Source of the DNA: JBDTMC01 sp039934475
Lineage (GTDB): Bacteria; Acidobacteriota; Terriglobia; Bryobacterales; Bryobacteraceae
Reading direction: 5' to 3'
Length of the DNA: 45,232 bases
Assembly: GCA_039934475.1 (NCBI GenBank)
Contig: JBDTMC010000007.1
Span: forward strand, 1 to 45,232
Part shown: one piece after another, positions 16,978 through 24,480 of the stretch
Layout of the letters: each line of letters begins with the position of its first letter
Numbering within the stretch: position 1 is the first letter of the stretch
Notes under the pieces: generated by a model
Databases searched by the model: none
Told to the model about the DNA's origin: nothing
Seen by the model: only the letters and a program-made list of their open reading frames with translations
Made by a program: the position numbers and the translations under genes

Positions 16978-18131
16978 CTTTTGACGCCATCGTCGTCGGG
17001 GGTGGCGCGGCTGGTCTGTTCTACGCCGCCGAAGCCGCCCGCCTCGACCGGCGCGTCGTCGTCCTCGAACACAGTTCCGAACCCGGCCGTAAGATACTTG
17101 TTTCCGGCGGCGGGCGCTGCAACTTCACTAACCGTCACACCCGGCCCGAGAACTTTCTCTCCTCCAACCCCCACTTCGCCAAATCGGCCCTCGCCCGTTA
17201 TACTCCCGCCGATTTCATCGACCTGGTTGAGCAGCACCGCATCTCCTACCACGAAAAGAAACTCGGGCAACTCTTCTGCGACAACTCCGCCCGAGACATC
17301 CTCGCCATGCTGCTTCAGGAATGTGGCCCCGTCGTTCGCTGCAATACCCGCATCGCAGAAGTGCGCCGCACTACGGAGTTCGTAGTCGAGACCTCACAAG
17401 GCACCCTTACGGCGCCCGCACTGGTCATCGCGAGTGGCGGCCTTTCCATCCCCAAGATGGGCGCCACATCCTTCGGCTACGAGGTAGCACGTCAGTTCGG
17501 GCATAAGATCCAACCGTGCCGCCCTGCCCTTGTTCCGCTCCTCCATGATGGACCGGCCCTCGCGGGAGTCTCCACTGAAGTCATCGCCCGCCACGGCAAA
17601 ATCAGCTTCCAGGAGAACCTGCTCTTCACGCACCGCGGCTTGAGTGGACCCGCCATCCTCCAGATCTCCTCCTACTGGAAACCGGGGACTGACATCGAGA
17701 TCGACCTCCAGCCCCAAACCGACATCGAATCCTCCCTGCTTAACCGCAAGCGCGCCAATGACCGCGCGGCGCTTCGTACCGCCCTCTCCGCCCATCTCCC
17801 GCAGCGCCTGGCCGACTCCTGGCTCCCAGGGAATGCCGCCGCGCGCCCTGTAGCCACTCTTCCCGACGCCGAACTCAGGACTCTCGCCCAAGGGCTCCAC
17901 CACTGGCGTGTCCGTCCCACAGGCACCGAAGGCTACGCCAAAGCCGAAGTTACCGCCGGAGGCGTGGACACCACCGAACTCTCCGCCCAGACTCTCGAAT
18001 CACGCCTTGTCCCAGGCCTGCACTTTATAGGCGAAGTGGTTGATGTAACCGGCCACTTAGGCGGTTTCAACTTCCAATGGGCTTGGGCGTCTGCCGCTGC
18101 GGCCGCGCGCAGCCTCGCGCTCTCAGTCTGA
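16974..18131 (+). CDS. HI0933/YhiN-family flavoprotein, 5' end without a normal start
   Basis: NAD(P)/FAD-dependent oxidoreductase of the HI0933-like (BaiN/YhiN) family. The FAD-binding motif DAIVVGGGAAGLFYAAEAAR begins at 16983, followed by GRKILVSGGGRCNFTN, VIASGGLSIPKMGATSFGYE and the family's C-terminal GEVVDVTGHLGGFNFQWAWASA. About 385 residues is normal for the family. The frame is intact, but no ATG, GTG or TTG occurs in frame before the FAD motif; the first in-frame ATG is 17307, which would delete the cofactor site. I set the 5' end at the TTA codon overlapping the FmdB stop, where a start would be expected; it may use an unusual start codon or have lost it. The substrate is unknown. 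Confidence 0.75.
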   Translation, partial: LAFDAIVVGGGAAGLFYAAEAARLDRRVVVLEHSSEPGRKILVSGGGRCNFTNRHTRPENFLSSNPHFAKSALARYTPADFIDLVEQHRISYHEKKLGQLFCDNSARDILAMLLQECGPVVRCNTRIAEVRRTTEFVVETSQGTLTAPALVIASGGLSIPKMGATSFGYEVARQFGHKIQPCRPALVPLLHDGPALAGVSTEVIARHGKISFQENLLFTHRGLSGPAILQISSYWKPGTDIEIDLQPQTDIESSLLNRKRANDRAALRTALSAHLPQRLADSWLPGNAAARPVATLPDAELRTLAQGLHHWRVRPTGTEGYAKAEVTAGGVDTTELSAQTLESRLVPGLHFIGEVVDVTGHLGGFNFQWAWASAAAAARSLALSV

Positions 18132-18157
18132 CGGGAACACAAAAGTGTTGCTATACT
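18128..18157 (+). promoter_or_regulatory. promoter of the histidine operon
   Basis: A -35-like CTGACG at 18128-18133 and a -10 TATACT at 18152-18157, with an 18-base spacer. The -35 overlaps the stop codon of the upstream flavoprotein gene. Transcription would begin near 18164, only a few bases before the leader peptide ATG at 18168. The -10 sits inside the motif GC-TATACT-AGCGG that recurs elsewhere in the window. Confidence 0.55.
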
Positions 18158-18167
18158 AGCGGTTTCG

Positions 18168-18233
18168 ATGCTCGCCCAGACCCATCACCATCATCATCAC
18201 CGCTTGTCGATGGCGGGACTGGTCTGTTCCTGA
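18168..18233 (+). CDS. hisL: histidine operon leader peptide with six consecutive His codons
   Basis: A 21-residue ORF, too short for ordinary gene calling: MLAQT, six His (CAT CAC CAT CAT CAT CAC), RLSMAGLVCS, TGA. Six His codons in a row between a promoter and a terminator hairpin, directly before hisI, is the hallmark of ribosome-mediated transcription attenuation. When charged His-tRNA is short, the ribosome should stall on these codons and favour the antiterminator. It is an analogue of the enterobacterial HisL rather than a sequence homologue. There is almost no room for a ribosome binding site, so it may be translated from a leaderless RNA. Confidence 0.85.
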   Translation: MLAQTHHHHHHRLSMAGLVCS

Positions 18234-18269
18234 GCGCACGTTGAACGCATACGGAAAAGGACGCCCGCC
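18171..18269 (+). promoter_or_regulatory. alternative RNA pairings of the his attenuator
   Basis: Segment 1, just before the His codons, contains CAGACC (18177-18182), which pairs perfectly with GGTCTG (18221-18226). The adjacent CTCGCC (18171-18176) can alternatively pair with GGCGGG (18212-18217). Segment 2 GGCGGG (18212-18217) also pairs perfectly with CCCGCC (18264-18269), the 5' arm of the terminator stem. The two alternatives are mutually exclusive in the usual manner: ribosome stalling on the His codons hides segment 1 and frees segment 2 to block the terminator. Pairings were found by eye and not folded. Confidence 0.65.
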
Positions 18270-18294
18270 GCGGATAGCCGCAGGCGGGCTTTTT
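18263..18294 (+). terminator. Rho-independent terminator of the his attenuator
   Basis: Hairpin with a 7-bp stem GCCCGCC/GGCGGGC (18263-18269 with 18283-18289), a bulged A at 18282, a further 4 bp GCGG/CCGC (18270-18273 with 18278-18281) and a four-base loop, followed by TTTTT at 18290-18294. It lies between hisL and hisI, 13 bases before the hisI start, so it can only act as an attenuator for the his operon. Confidence 0.88.
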
Positions 18295-18307
18295 ATTGGT
18301 ATCCACG

Positions 18308-18691
18308 ATGGATTTGGATTTCGCTAAATTGAACGGGTTGCTCCCGGCCGTCATTCAGGATCACGCCACCGGTCGCGTGCTCATGGTCGGTTTCATGAAC
18401 GATGAGGCCTTCCACAAAACGGTCGAGACCGGCTTCGCCACCTTCTATAGCCGCTCTCGCAATAAGCTCTGGCTGAAAGGGGAAAGCTCCGGTCACCGCC
18501 TCGTCGTCAAGGAGATCTCCACTGACTGCGATAGCGATTGCGTCCTTGTGAAAGTGGAAGCTATCGGCCCCGGAGTTTGCCACGAAGGCTATCAGAGCTG
18601 CTTCTTCCGCACGCTCCAGAGTGATGGCCAATGGGTGGTCACCGAAAACCGCACCTACGATCCGAACGCCGTCTACGGAGGTTCCAAGTAA
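18308..18691 (+). CDS. hisI: phosphoribosyl-AMP cyclohydrolase
   Basis: A 127-residue HisI, the third step of histidine synthesis: hydrolytic opening of the PR-AMP purine ring. The family metal-binding region is present: STDCDSDCVLVKVEAIGPGV followed by CHEGYQSCFFR, with the zinc cysteines at DCDSDC and in CHEGYQSC. Start ATG 18308 gives MDLDFAKLNGLLPAVIQD; a TTG at 18296 is open but lies at the foot of the terminator. There is no fused HisE (PR-ATP pyrophosphatase) domain and hisE is not elsewhere in this operon. The stop TAA overlaps the hisG ATG by one base. Confidence 0.95.
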   Translation: MDLDFAKLNGLLPAVIQDHATGRVLMVGFMNDEAFHKTVETGFATFYSRSRNKLWLKGESSGHRLVVKEISTDCDSDCVLVKVEAIGPGVCHEGYQSCFFRTLQSDGQWVVTENRTYDPNAVYGGSK

Positions 18692-19560
18692 TGAAGCTCA
18701 AACTCGGAATACCCAAGGGCAGCCTGGAAAACGCCACCGTCGACCTCTTCCGGCGCGCCGGCTTCAACATCACCACCAGCTCGCGTTCCTATTTCCCCGC
18801 CATTGACGACCCTGACATCGAATGCATGCTCATCCGCGCCCAGGAGATGGCACGCTACGTGGAAGACGGAGTACTTGACGCCGGCCTCACCGGCCTTGAT
18901 TGGGTGGCTGAGAATGACTCCGTAGTAGTCACCGTTGCCGACCTCATCTACGCCAAGCAGAGTTTCGGCAAGGTGCGTTGGGTGCTCGCCGTGCCAGAGT
19001 CTTCGCCCTTCCACTCCGTGCAGGACCTCGGCGGCAAAATCATCGCCACCGAACTTGTTGGCGCCACTAAGAAATACCTCGCCGCCAACGGGGTAACCGC
19101 GAAGGTGGAATTCAGTTGGGGCGCCACTGAAGTAAAACCGCCCGAGCTCGCCGACGCGATTGTCGAAGTCACCGAAACCGGGTCGTCGCTACGTGCCAAC
19201 AAGCTCCGCATCATCGAAACGGTACTCGAATCCAACACCCAGTTGATCGCCAACGTCAATTCGTGGAAGGACGAATGGAAACGCCGCAAGCTGGAAGACA
19301 TGCGCATGTTGCTGGAAGGCGCCATCAATGCGCTCGGCAAAGTGGGCCTCATGCTCAACGTACAGAAGGACAATCTTGCCGCGGTGCTGGCCGTGCTGCC
19401 GGCGTTGAAGACGCCGACTATTAGTCACCTCAGCGACGACGAATGGCTCGCTGTCAATACTATTCTCGAAGAGACCACGGTGCGCACCATCATCCCGAGG
19501 CTCAAGGCAGCCGGTGCTCAAGGCATCGTTGAATACCCTCTCAACAAGATCGTGATGTGA
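18691..19560 (+). CDS. hisG: ATP phosphoribosyltransferase, long form
   Basis: A 289-residue HisG, the committed first step: ATP + PRPP to PR-ATP. It begins MKLKLGIPKGSLENATVDLF and contains the phosphoribosyl-binding stretch ADAIVEVTETGSSLRANKLR. Its length matches the long form with a C-terminal ACT-like regulatory domain (about residues 215-289) that binds histidine for feedback inhibition; a separate HisZ is therefore not needed. GGAGG at 18677-18681, inside hisI, is a strong ribosome binding site for ATG 18691, with TAATG coupling. Confidence 0.95.
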   Translation: MKLKLGIPKGSLENATVDLFRRAGFNITTSSRSYFPAIDDPDIECMLIRAQEMARYVEDGVLDAGLTGLDWVAENDSVVVTVADLIYAKQSFGKVRWVLAVPESSPFHSVQDLGGKIIATELVGATKKYLAANGVTAKVEFSWGATEVKPPELADAIVEVTETGSSLRANKLRIIETVLESNTQLIANVNSWKDEWKRRKLEDMRMLLEGAINALGKVGLMLNVQKDNLAAVLAVLPALKTPTISHLSDDEWLAVNTILEETTVRTIIPRLKAAGAQGIVEYPLNKIVM

Positions 19561-19567
19561 GTGAGCA

Positions 19568-20812
19568 ATGATCCGAATCGTCGAGTCCAACGCAGTCGGA
19601 AAGATTCTCTCGCGGCGCGCCGCCCGCTTCACTGAAGCCGAGGAAGTCGTGCGCCCCATCCTCGATGCAGTCCGCAAGCGCGGCGACAAGGCGCTGGTTG
19701 AGTACGCAAAGAAGTTTGACGGTTTCGCACGCCGCACTGTCGCCGTTCCGGACAGCGATCTGGCCGCCGCAGCGAAACGCCTCGCACCTGCCTTTCGCAA
19801 AGCCGTCGCCGAAGCGTCCCGTAATATTCGGGCATTTTCCAAGGCTCAGCTTCCAAAGCCGTTTCGTGTCTCCCCGGCCCCTGGCATCAAGCTGAGCCAG
19901 ATGATAAGGCCGCTTGACACGGTGGCCGCATACATTCCGGCCGGCCGCTATCCCCTGCCCTCCACCGTGATGATGACCGTCATCCCGGCGCAAGTGGCCG
20001 GCGTACCTAATGTCTGCCTCTGCACCCCGCGCCCTGTTGACGAGATCTTCGGAACGGCGGCGCTTCTGGGTGGAACCCGCGTCTTCGAAATGGGCGGAGC
20101 GCAGGCCATCGCCGCCTTCGCGTATGGAACAAAGACCGTGCCGAAAGCGGACCGCATTGTGGGACCAGGAAACATCTACGTCGCCGCCGCCAAGAAGCTA
20201 TTGGCAGGCGACGTTGGCATCGACTTCATCGCCGGCCCCACGGAAATCCTCATGATTGCCGAAGACGGCAACCCGTCCTGGATTGCCGCAGACATGCTCG
20301 CGCAAGCGGAACACGATGTGGATGCCTCCGCCGTCCTGTTAACTACCTCGTCCAAACTGGCCACCGCCGTAGCCGCGGCAATCGAAGAACAACTGGCGAC
20401 ACTTCCTACCGCGGCAACGGCACGAAAGTCGATCGATCGCAACAGCGCCATCGTTCTCGTACGCTCGCTCGACGAAGCCGTGGAACTCTCCAACCGCTTT
20501 GCTCCCGAACACCTCAGCATTCCGGATGCGAGTCTGCTGCCTGCCATCCGCCATGCCGGCAGCGTCTTCGTCGGCCCACACAGCCCTGAAGCAGCGGGTG
20601 ACTATGCATCCGGGCCGAATCACGTCCTGCCCACTTCTGGCGCGGCACGTCTCCGCGGCGGCCTGTCGGCGGCTGACTACGTAAAAGTGATCTCCGTTCA
20701 GGAACTCCGCGCGCCAGCCTTGAAGAGGCTCACGCCCGCAATCACCACTCTCGCCCGCGCCGAAGGCCTGGAGGCCCACGCCCGCAGTGTGGAGGTACGC
20801 GCCCGTGTCTGA
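19568..20812 (+). CDS. hisD: histidinol dehydrogenase
   Basis: A 414-residue HisD, catalysing the last two oxidations (histidinol to histidinal to histidine, NAD-dependent, Zn). Family motifs seen: VAAYIPAGRYPLPSTVMMTV, GGAQAIAAFAYGT, DRIVGPGNIYVAAAKKLLAG, DFIAGPTEILMIAED, AQAEHDVDASAVLLT and GPHSPEAAGDYASGPNHVLP. The start ATG 19568 follows hisG by seven bases. The stop lies eight bases past the GTG start of hisC, so the two genes overlap. Slightly shorter than the common 430 residues but complete. Confidence 0.96.
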   Translation: MIRIVESNAVGKILSRRAARFTEAEEVVRPILDAVRKRGDKALVEYAKKFDGFARRTVAVPDSDLAAAAKRLAPAFRKAVAEASRNIRAFSKAQLPKPFRVSPAPGIKLSQMIRPLDTVAAYIPAGRYPLPSTVMMTVIPAQVAGVPNVCLCTPRPVDEIFGTAALLGGTRVFEMGGAQAIAAFAYGTKTVPKADRIVGPGNIYVAAAKKLLAGDVGIDFIAGPTEILMIAEDGNPSWIAADMLAQAEHDVDASAVLLTTSSKLATAVAAAIEEQLATLPTAATARKSIDRNSAIVLVRSLDEAVELSNRFAPEHLSIPDASLLPAIRHAGSVFVGPHSPEAAGDYASGPNHVLPTSGAARLRGGLSAADYVKVISVQELRAPALKRLTPAITTLARAEGLEAHARSVEVRARV

Positions 20813-21860
20813 GCCGCTACGCCCGCGCGAAGCCGTGCTCCGCATGGCGCCCTATTCCCCACCTACCGGCGGGCGCGCCGACAAACTGCGACTCGACTTC
20901 AACGAGAACACCGTCGGCTGTTCCCCGCGCGTCGCCGAGTTTCTTCGGCGCACCGTCACAGAACCGCTGCTCACGGTCTACCCCGAATACTTCGAAGTGA
21001 AGCCGGAATTGGCCCAATTCTTCGGCGTGAACGACGACCAGCTTCTCCTTACGAACGGAACTGACGAAGCCATTCAGGTTCTCGTCAATACGTATGTGGA
21101 CGACAACGACGAAGTGCTGATCCTGCACCCCTCGTACGCCATGTACAAGTTCTATTCACAGCTCGCCGGGGCAGAGGTTCGCGACGTGCCCTATCGCGCG
21201 GGCACGCTGGAATTCCCCTTGCAAGAACTCCTCGACGCCGTCACGCCGCAGACGCGGGCTATTCTTATCTCGAATCCCAACAACCCTACGGGAACTGGCG
21301 TCGATCTTCCCGCCATCCGCACGATCCTCGATGCCGTGCCCAGCGTCGCTGTCCTCATCGACGAAGCTTACTATGAGTTCTGCGGCGTCACGGCGCTTGG
21401 CCTAATCCCCGAATACCCCAACCTGTTCGTCAGCCGTACGTTCTCAAAGGTCTACGGCATGGCCGCCATGCGCATGGGCTGCCTCCTCTCACAAGCAGGC
21501 AACGCAGCCTACATGCACAAGGCGCAATCGCCTTACAGCGTGAACTTGCTGGCCGCATTGGCCGCGCGGGAAGCCGTGAAGGACACTGCCTATATAGAGC
21601 AATACGTCTCTGAAGTGCTATCCGCTCGCGAGGACATCTATGCCGGCTTCCATCGCCTCGGCATCCCTTACTATCCCAGTCGCGCCAACTTCGTGTTGTT
21701 CCGCGCCGGCGAGCGCGCCGTTGAAATTCGTGACAAACTCCGGGAGAAGAAGATCCTGGTGCGAGATCGCAGTTATGAGATCGCCGGGTGTGTGCGTGTC
21801 ACCGTGGGCACCCGACAGCAGGTTCGGCAATTCCTGGATGAATTGGAGAAGATCTGGTGA
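20805..21860 (+). CDS. hisC: histidinol-phosphate aminotransferase
   Basis: A 351-residue class I/II PLP aminotransferase, converting imidazole acetol phosphate plus glutamate to histidinol phosphate. Key motifs: LDFNENTVG near the N-terminus, TNGTDEAIQVL, the SNPNNPTGT loop, DEAYYEF, and SRTFSKVYGMAAMRMG, whose Lys binds PLP. I choose GTG 20805 because GGAGG at 20791-20795 is nine bases before it; the GTG at 20787 would place the start upstream of that site. It overlaps the hisD end by eight bases and the next gene by four (GTGA). Confidence 0.94.
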   Translation: MSEPLRPREAVLRMAPYSPPTGGRADKLRLDFNENTVGCSPRVAEFLRRTVTEPLLTVYPEYFEVKPELAQFFGVNDDQLLLTNGTDEAIQVLVNTYVDDNDEVLILHPSYAMYKFYSQLAGAEVRDVPYRAGTLEFPLQELLDAVTPQTRAILISNPNNPTGTGVDLPAIRTILDAVPSVAVLIDEAYYEFCGVTALGLIPEYPNLFVSRTFSKVYGMAAMRMGCLLSQAGNAAYMHKAQSPYSVNLLAALAAREAVKDTAYIEQYVSEVLSAREDIYAGFHRLGIPYYPSRANFVLFRAGERAVEIRDKLREKKILVRDRSYEIAGCVRVTVGTRQQVRQFLDELEKIW

Positions 21861-22537
21861 AACCTCTATTGGTGTTTGACATGGACGGCGTACTCGCCGA
21901 TGTAACTGACTCGTACCGCGAGGCTATCGTGCAAACGGTGAAGCATTTCACCGGGCAGGAAGTCAGCCGCGACAAGATTCAGGACTATAAGAACCAGGGT
22001 GGCTGGAACAACGACTGGGAACTCTCGCAGAAGATCTGCGCCGACATGGGCACAGTCGTTGATCTCGATACCGTCATTGATGTCTTTAACGGACTGTTCC
22101 TCGGCCGCGGCGATGAGGATGGCCTCATCCACCGCGAGCGTTGGATCGCCGAACCGGGCTTACTGCAACGTCTCTCCCAGCGCTTCACTCTGGCGCTTTT
22201 CACAGGCCGCCATGACTTCGAAGTCGCCCCAACGCTATTCCGATACGCCGAGGATGTGACGTTCGATCCCATTGTCACGGCTAACAAAGTGGATCACCTT
22301 AAGCCCTCGCCTGAAGGTCTCCAGAAGATTCAAGCCGCACACCCCGGCGCGGACATCTGGTATGTGGGCGACAGCATTGACGACGCCAGCAGCGCCGCTG
22401 CCGCCGGAGTGAAGTTCATTGGCATCGCAGAAGCCGGCAAACCGCGCTATGCCGAAGCCAAAGCCGTCCTCGAAGCCAATGGAGCAGTCGCGGTTCTGGA
22501 TAGCATCAATCAACTGGAGACGGTACTCCCGGCATGA
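21857..22537 (+). CDS. HAD-superfamily phosphatase in the his operon (candidate histidinol-phosphatase)
   Basis: A 226-residue HAD subfamily IA hydrolase. All four motifs are present: DMDGVLADVT (nucleophile Asp8, Asp10), a Thr in LALFTGRHD, Lys in LKPSPEG, and YVGDSIDDASSA. It starts at GTG 21857, overlapping the hisC stop, and its own stop overlaps the hisB ATG, so it is fully embedded in the his operon. No hisN, HisJ-type PHP phosphatase or bifunctional HisB is present (HisB here is dehydratase only), so this gene is the natural candidate for histidinol-phosphate phosphatase. That is inferred from context; the fold alone does not prove substrate. Confidence 0.85.
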   Translation: MKPLLVFDMDGVLADVTDSYREAIVQTVKHFTGQEVSRDKIQDYKNQGGWNNDWELSQKICADMGTVVDLDTVIDVFNGLFLGRGDEDGLIHRERWIAEPGLLQRLSQRFTLALFTGRHDFEVAPTLFRYAEDVTFDPIVTANKVDHLKPSPEGLQKIQAAHPGADIWYVGDSIDDASSAAAAGVKFIGIAEAGKPRYAEAKAVLEANGAVAVLDSINQLETVLPA

Positions 22538-23124
22538 TCAGGAGTGCCAAGCTACAGCGCGACACCAAAGAGACACAGATCGCTGCGAGCCTCCGCATCG
22601 AAGGGAAAGGCCGCTATGAGGTTTCAACCGGTATTCGTTTCTTCGACCACATGCTGGAACTGTTCACCAAGCATGGTGGCTTCGACCTAAAACTTCACGC
22701 CAACGGCGACCTTGACGTCGATCAGCACCACACGGTGGAAGACGTCGGTATCGTTCTCGGCAAGCTTTTCGGCGAAGCCTTGGGCGACCGCAAGGGAATC
22801 AATCGCTCCGGTTACTTCGTCCAGCCAATGGACGAAACGCTCGCCGTCGTGGCGGTCGATTTAGGAGGCCGTCCCGCGTTGGTGTACAGCGACCTGGTTA
22901 AGGTACGGATGGTGGGCGATCTGCAAACCGAACTCGTGCACGATTTCTTCGACGGCCTCGCCAACAACCTCGGCGCAAACATCCATGTGAAGGTGATGTA
23001 CGGCCGCAGCAACCATCACAAAATTGAAGCCGTCTTCAAGTGCTTCGCCCGTGCCATAAAATTCGCCTGCTCTAAGGACGCACGATTGAAGGACCAGCTC
23101 CCGTCCACCAAGGGCCTGCTATGA
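22534..23124 (+). CDS. hisB: imidazoleglycerol-phosphate dehydratase
   Basis: A 196-residue monofunctional HisB catalysing loss of water from IGP. The metal-binding His motifs are intact: FFDHMLELFTKHGGFDL, DVDQHHTVEDVGIVLG and YGRSNHHKIEAVFK. There is no N-terminal phosphatase domain, unlike the enterobacterial fusion. ATGA overlap with the HAD gene before it and with hisH after it. Confidence 0.96.
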   Translation: MIRSAKLQRDTKETQIAASLRIEGKGRYEVSTGIRFFDHMLELFTKHGGFDLKLHANGDLDVDQHHTVEDVGIVLGKLFGEALGDRKGINRSGYFVQPMDETLAVVAVDLGGRPALVYSDLVKVRMVGDLQTELVHDFFDGLANNLGANIHVKVMYGRSNHHKIEAVFKCFARAIKFACSKDARLKDQLPSTKGLL

Positions 23125-23714
23125 TCGCCATCCTCGACTACGGCGCAGGTAACCTTCGGAGCGTACAAAACACGCTCGAAGCCATCGGCGCCCCGTTTCA
23201 ATTGGCCGATGACGCCGAAGGGCTGATGAAGGCGAGCAAAATCATTCTGCCGGGCGTGGGACACTACGGCCAATTGCTCCGTTCTCTTGATGCCATGCGC
23301 GTGCGCCAAACCCTATTGGAACGCATTCGCGCCGGTGTTCCTTTCCTCGGCATCTGCCTTGGACTACAGGCGCTATTCACCGACGGCGAAGAAGCTCCGG
23401 AACAAAAGGGTCTGGGATTGTTTCCTGGCTCCGTGCGCCGGTTCCCTGAAGGCTCACGCGTTCCGCACATGGGTTGGAACTCGCTGGAACCCGTGCGCGA
23501 ATCGCAGTTACTGCGCGGCCTGGGCGCCAAGCCATACGTGTACTTCGCCCATAGTTACTACTGTCCGGTCACCGATGCGGCCGCCGCATTGTGCACCTAC
23601 GAAGTCCCCTACACTGCCGTTCTGGAACATGAGAACGTGTACGGCGTGCAGTTTCACCCTGAGAAATCGGGCCCCGTCGGACTTCGTATCGTGAAGAATT
23701 TCGTGGATCTCTAA
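23121..23714 (+). CDS. hisH: imidazole glycerol phosphate synthase, glutaminase subunit
   Basis: A 197-residue class I glutamine amidotransferase that supplies ammonia to HisF. The nucleophile is Cys79 in FLGICLGLQ and the triad is completed by His179 and Glu181 in GVQFHPEKSG. The family N-terminus IAILDYGAGNLRSVQNTLEA is present. It overlaps hisB (ATGA) and is followed one base later by hisF, its partner. Confidence 0.96.
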   Translation: MIAILDYGAGNLRSVQNTLEAIGAPFQLADDAEGLMKASKIILPGVGHYGQLLRSLDAMRVRQTLLERIRAGVPFLGICLGLQALFTDGEEAPEQKGLGLFPGSVRRFPEGSRVPHMGWNSLEPVRESQLLRGLGAKPYVYFAHSYYCPVTDAAAALCTYEVPYTAVLEHENVYGVQFHPEKSGPVGLRIVKNFVDL

Positions 23715-23715
23715 A

Positions 23716-24480
23716 ATGCTCGCAAAACGCATCATTCCCTGTTTGGACGTGACGGCAGGGCGCGTCGTCAAAGGCGTGAACTTCGTCAACCTGCGCGACG
23801 CCGGCGATCCTGTCGAACTGGCCGACCGCTACAATCAGCAGGGCGCAGACGAGTTGGTCTTCCTCGACATCACCGCCTCCAGTGACCACCGCCAGACTAT
23901 GGTTGACGTGGTCTTTCGCACCGCGCGCAACGTCTTCATTCCCCTAACCGTCGGTGGCGGCGTACGCAGTGTTGTGGATGCCCGCAAGATTCTAATCGCA
24001 GGCGCGGATAAGGTGAGCGTCAACACTGCCGCCGTCCGGCGCCCGGAATTGATTACCGAACTCAGTCTCGAATTTGGAGCGCAGGCCGTGGTTTTGGCCA
24101 TCGACGCCCGCCGCCGCCCCGATGGCGGCTGGAATGTCTTTACCCGGGGAGGCCGCGACGACGAAGGCATCGACGCAGTCGGATGGGCCACACGCGGCGA
24201 GGAACTGGGCGCCGGTGAGATCCTTCTCACCTCCATGGATACGGACGGTGTCCAGACCGGCTTCGATTGCCCCTTGACGCGCGCAGTGGCCCGGGCCACC
24301 CACATCCCTATCATCGCCAGCGGCGGCGCGGGAAAGCCCGAAGATTTCGTCGAGGTACTGACCGACGGTGAAGCTAGCGCCGCCCTAGCCGCCTCAATCT
24401 TTCACTACGGGACTTACACCGTCGATGACTTGAAAGAGTATCTCGACAAAGCGGGCATACCTGTCAGGAGAACGTCTTGA
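23716..24480 (+). CDS. hisF: imidazole glycerol phosphate synthase, cyclase subunit
   Basis: A 254-residue TIM barrel that makes IGP and AICAR from PRFAR and ammonia. It opens MLAKRIIPCLDVTAGRVVKG with the catalytic Asp in CLDV; the second catalytic Asp lies in VVLAIDARR. Phosphate-binding loops VGGGVRS and IIASGGAGKPEDF are intact. It forms a complex with HisH, encoded immediately upstream. Confidence 0.96.
   Translation: MLAKRIIPCLDVTAGRVVKGVNFVNLRDAGDPVELADRYNQQGADELVFLDITASSDHRQTMVDVVFRTARNVFIPLTVGGGVRSVVDARKILIAGADKVSVNTAAVRRPELITELSLEFGAQAVVLAIDARRRPDGGWNVFTRGGRDDEGIDAVGWATRGEELGAGEILLTSMDTDGVQTGFDCPLTRAVARATHIPIIASGGAGKPEDFVEVLTDGEASAALAASIFHYGTYTVDDLKEYLDKAGIPVRRTS

Noticed and set aside
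16960..16990. Programmed -1 frameshift from FmdB into the flavoprotein frame
   Set aside because: The frames are related by -1 and the stop is at the right place, but there is no slippery heptamer (AAG TCT TAG) or stem-loop, and an FmdB-flavoprotein fusion makes no biological sense to me.
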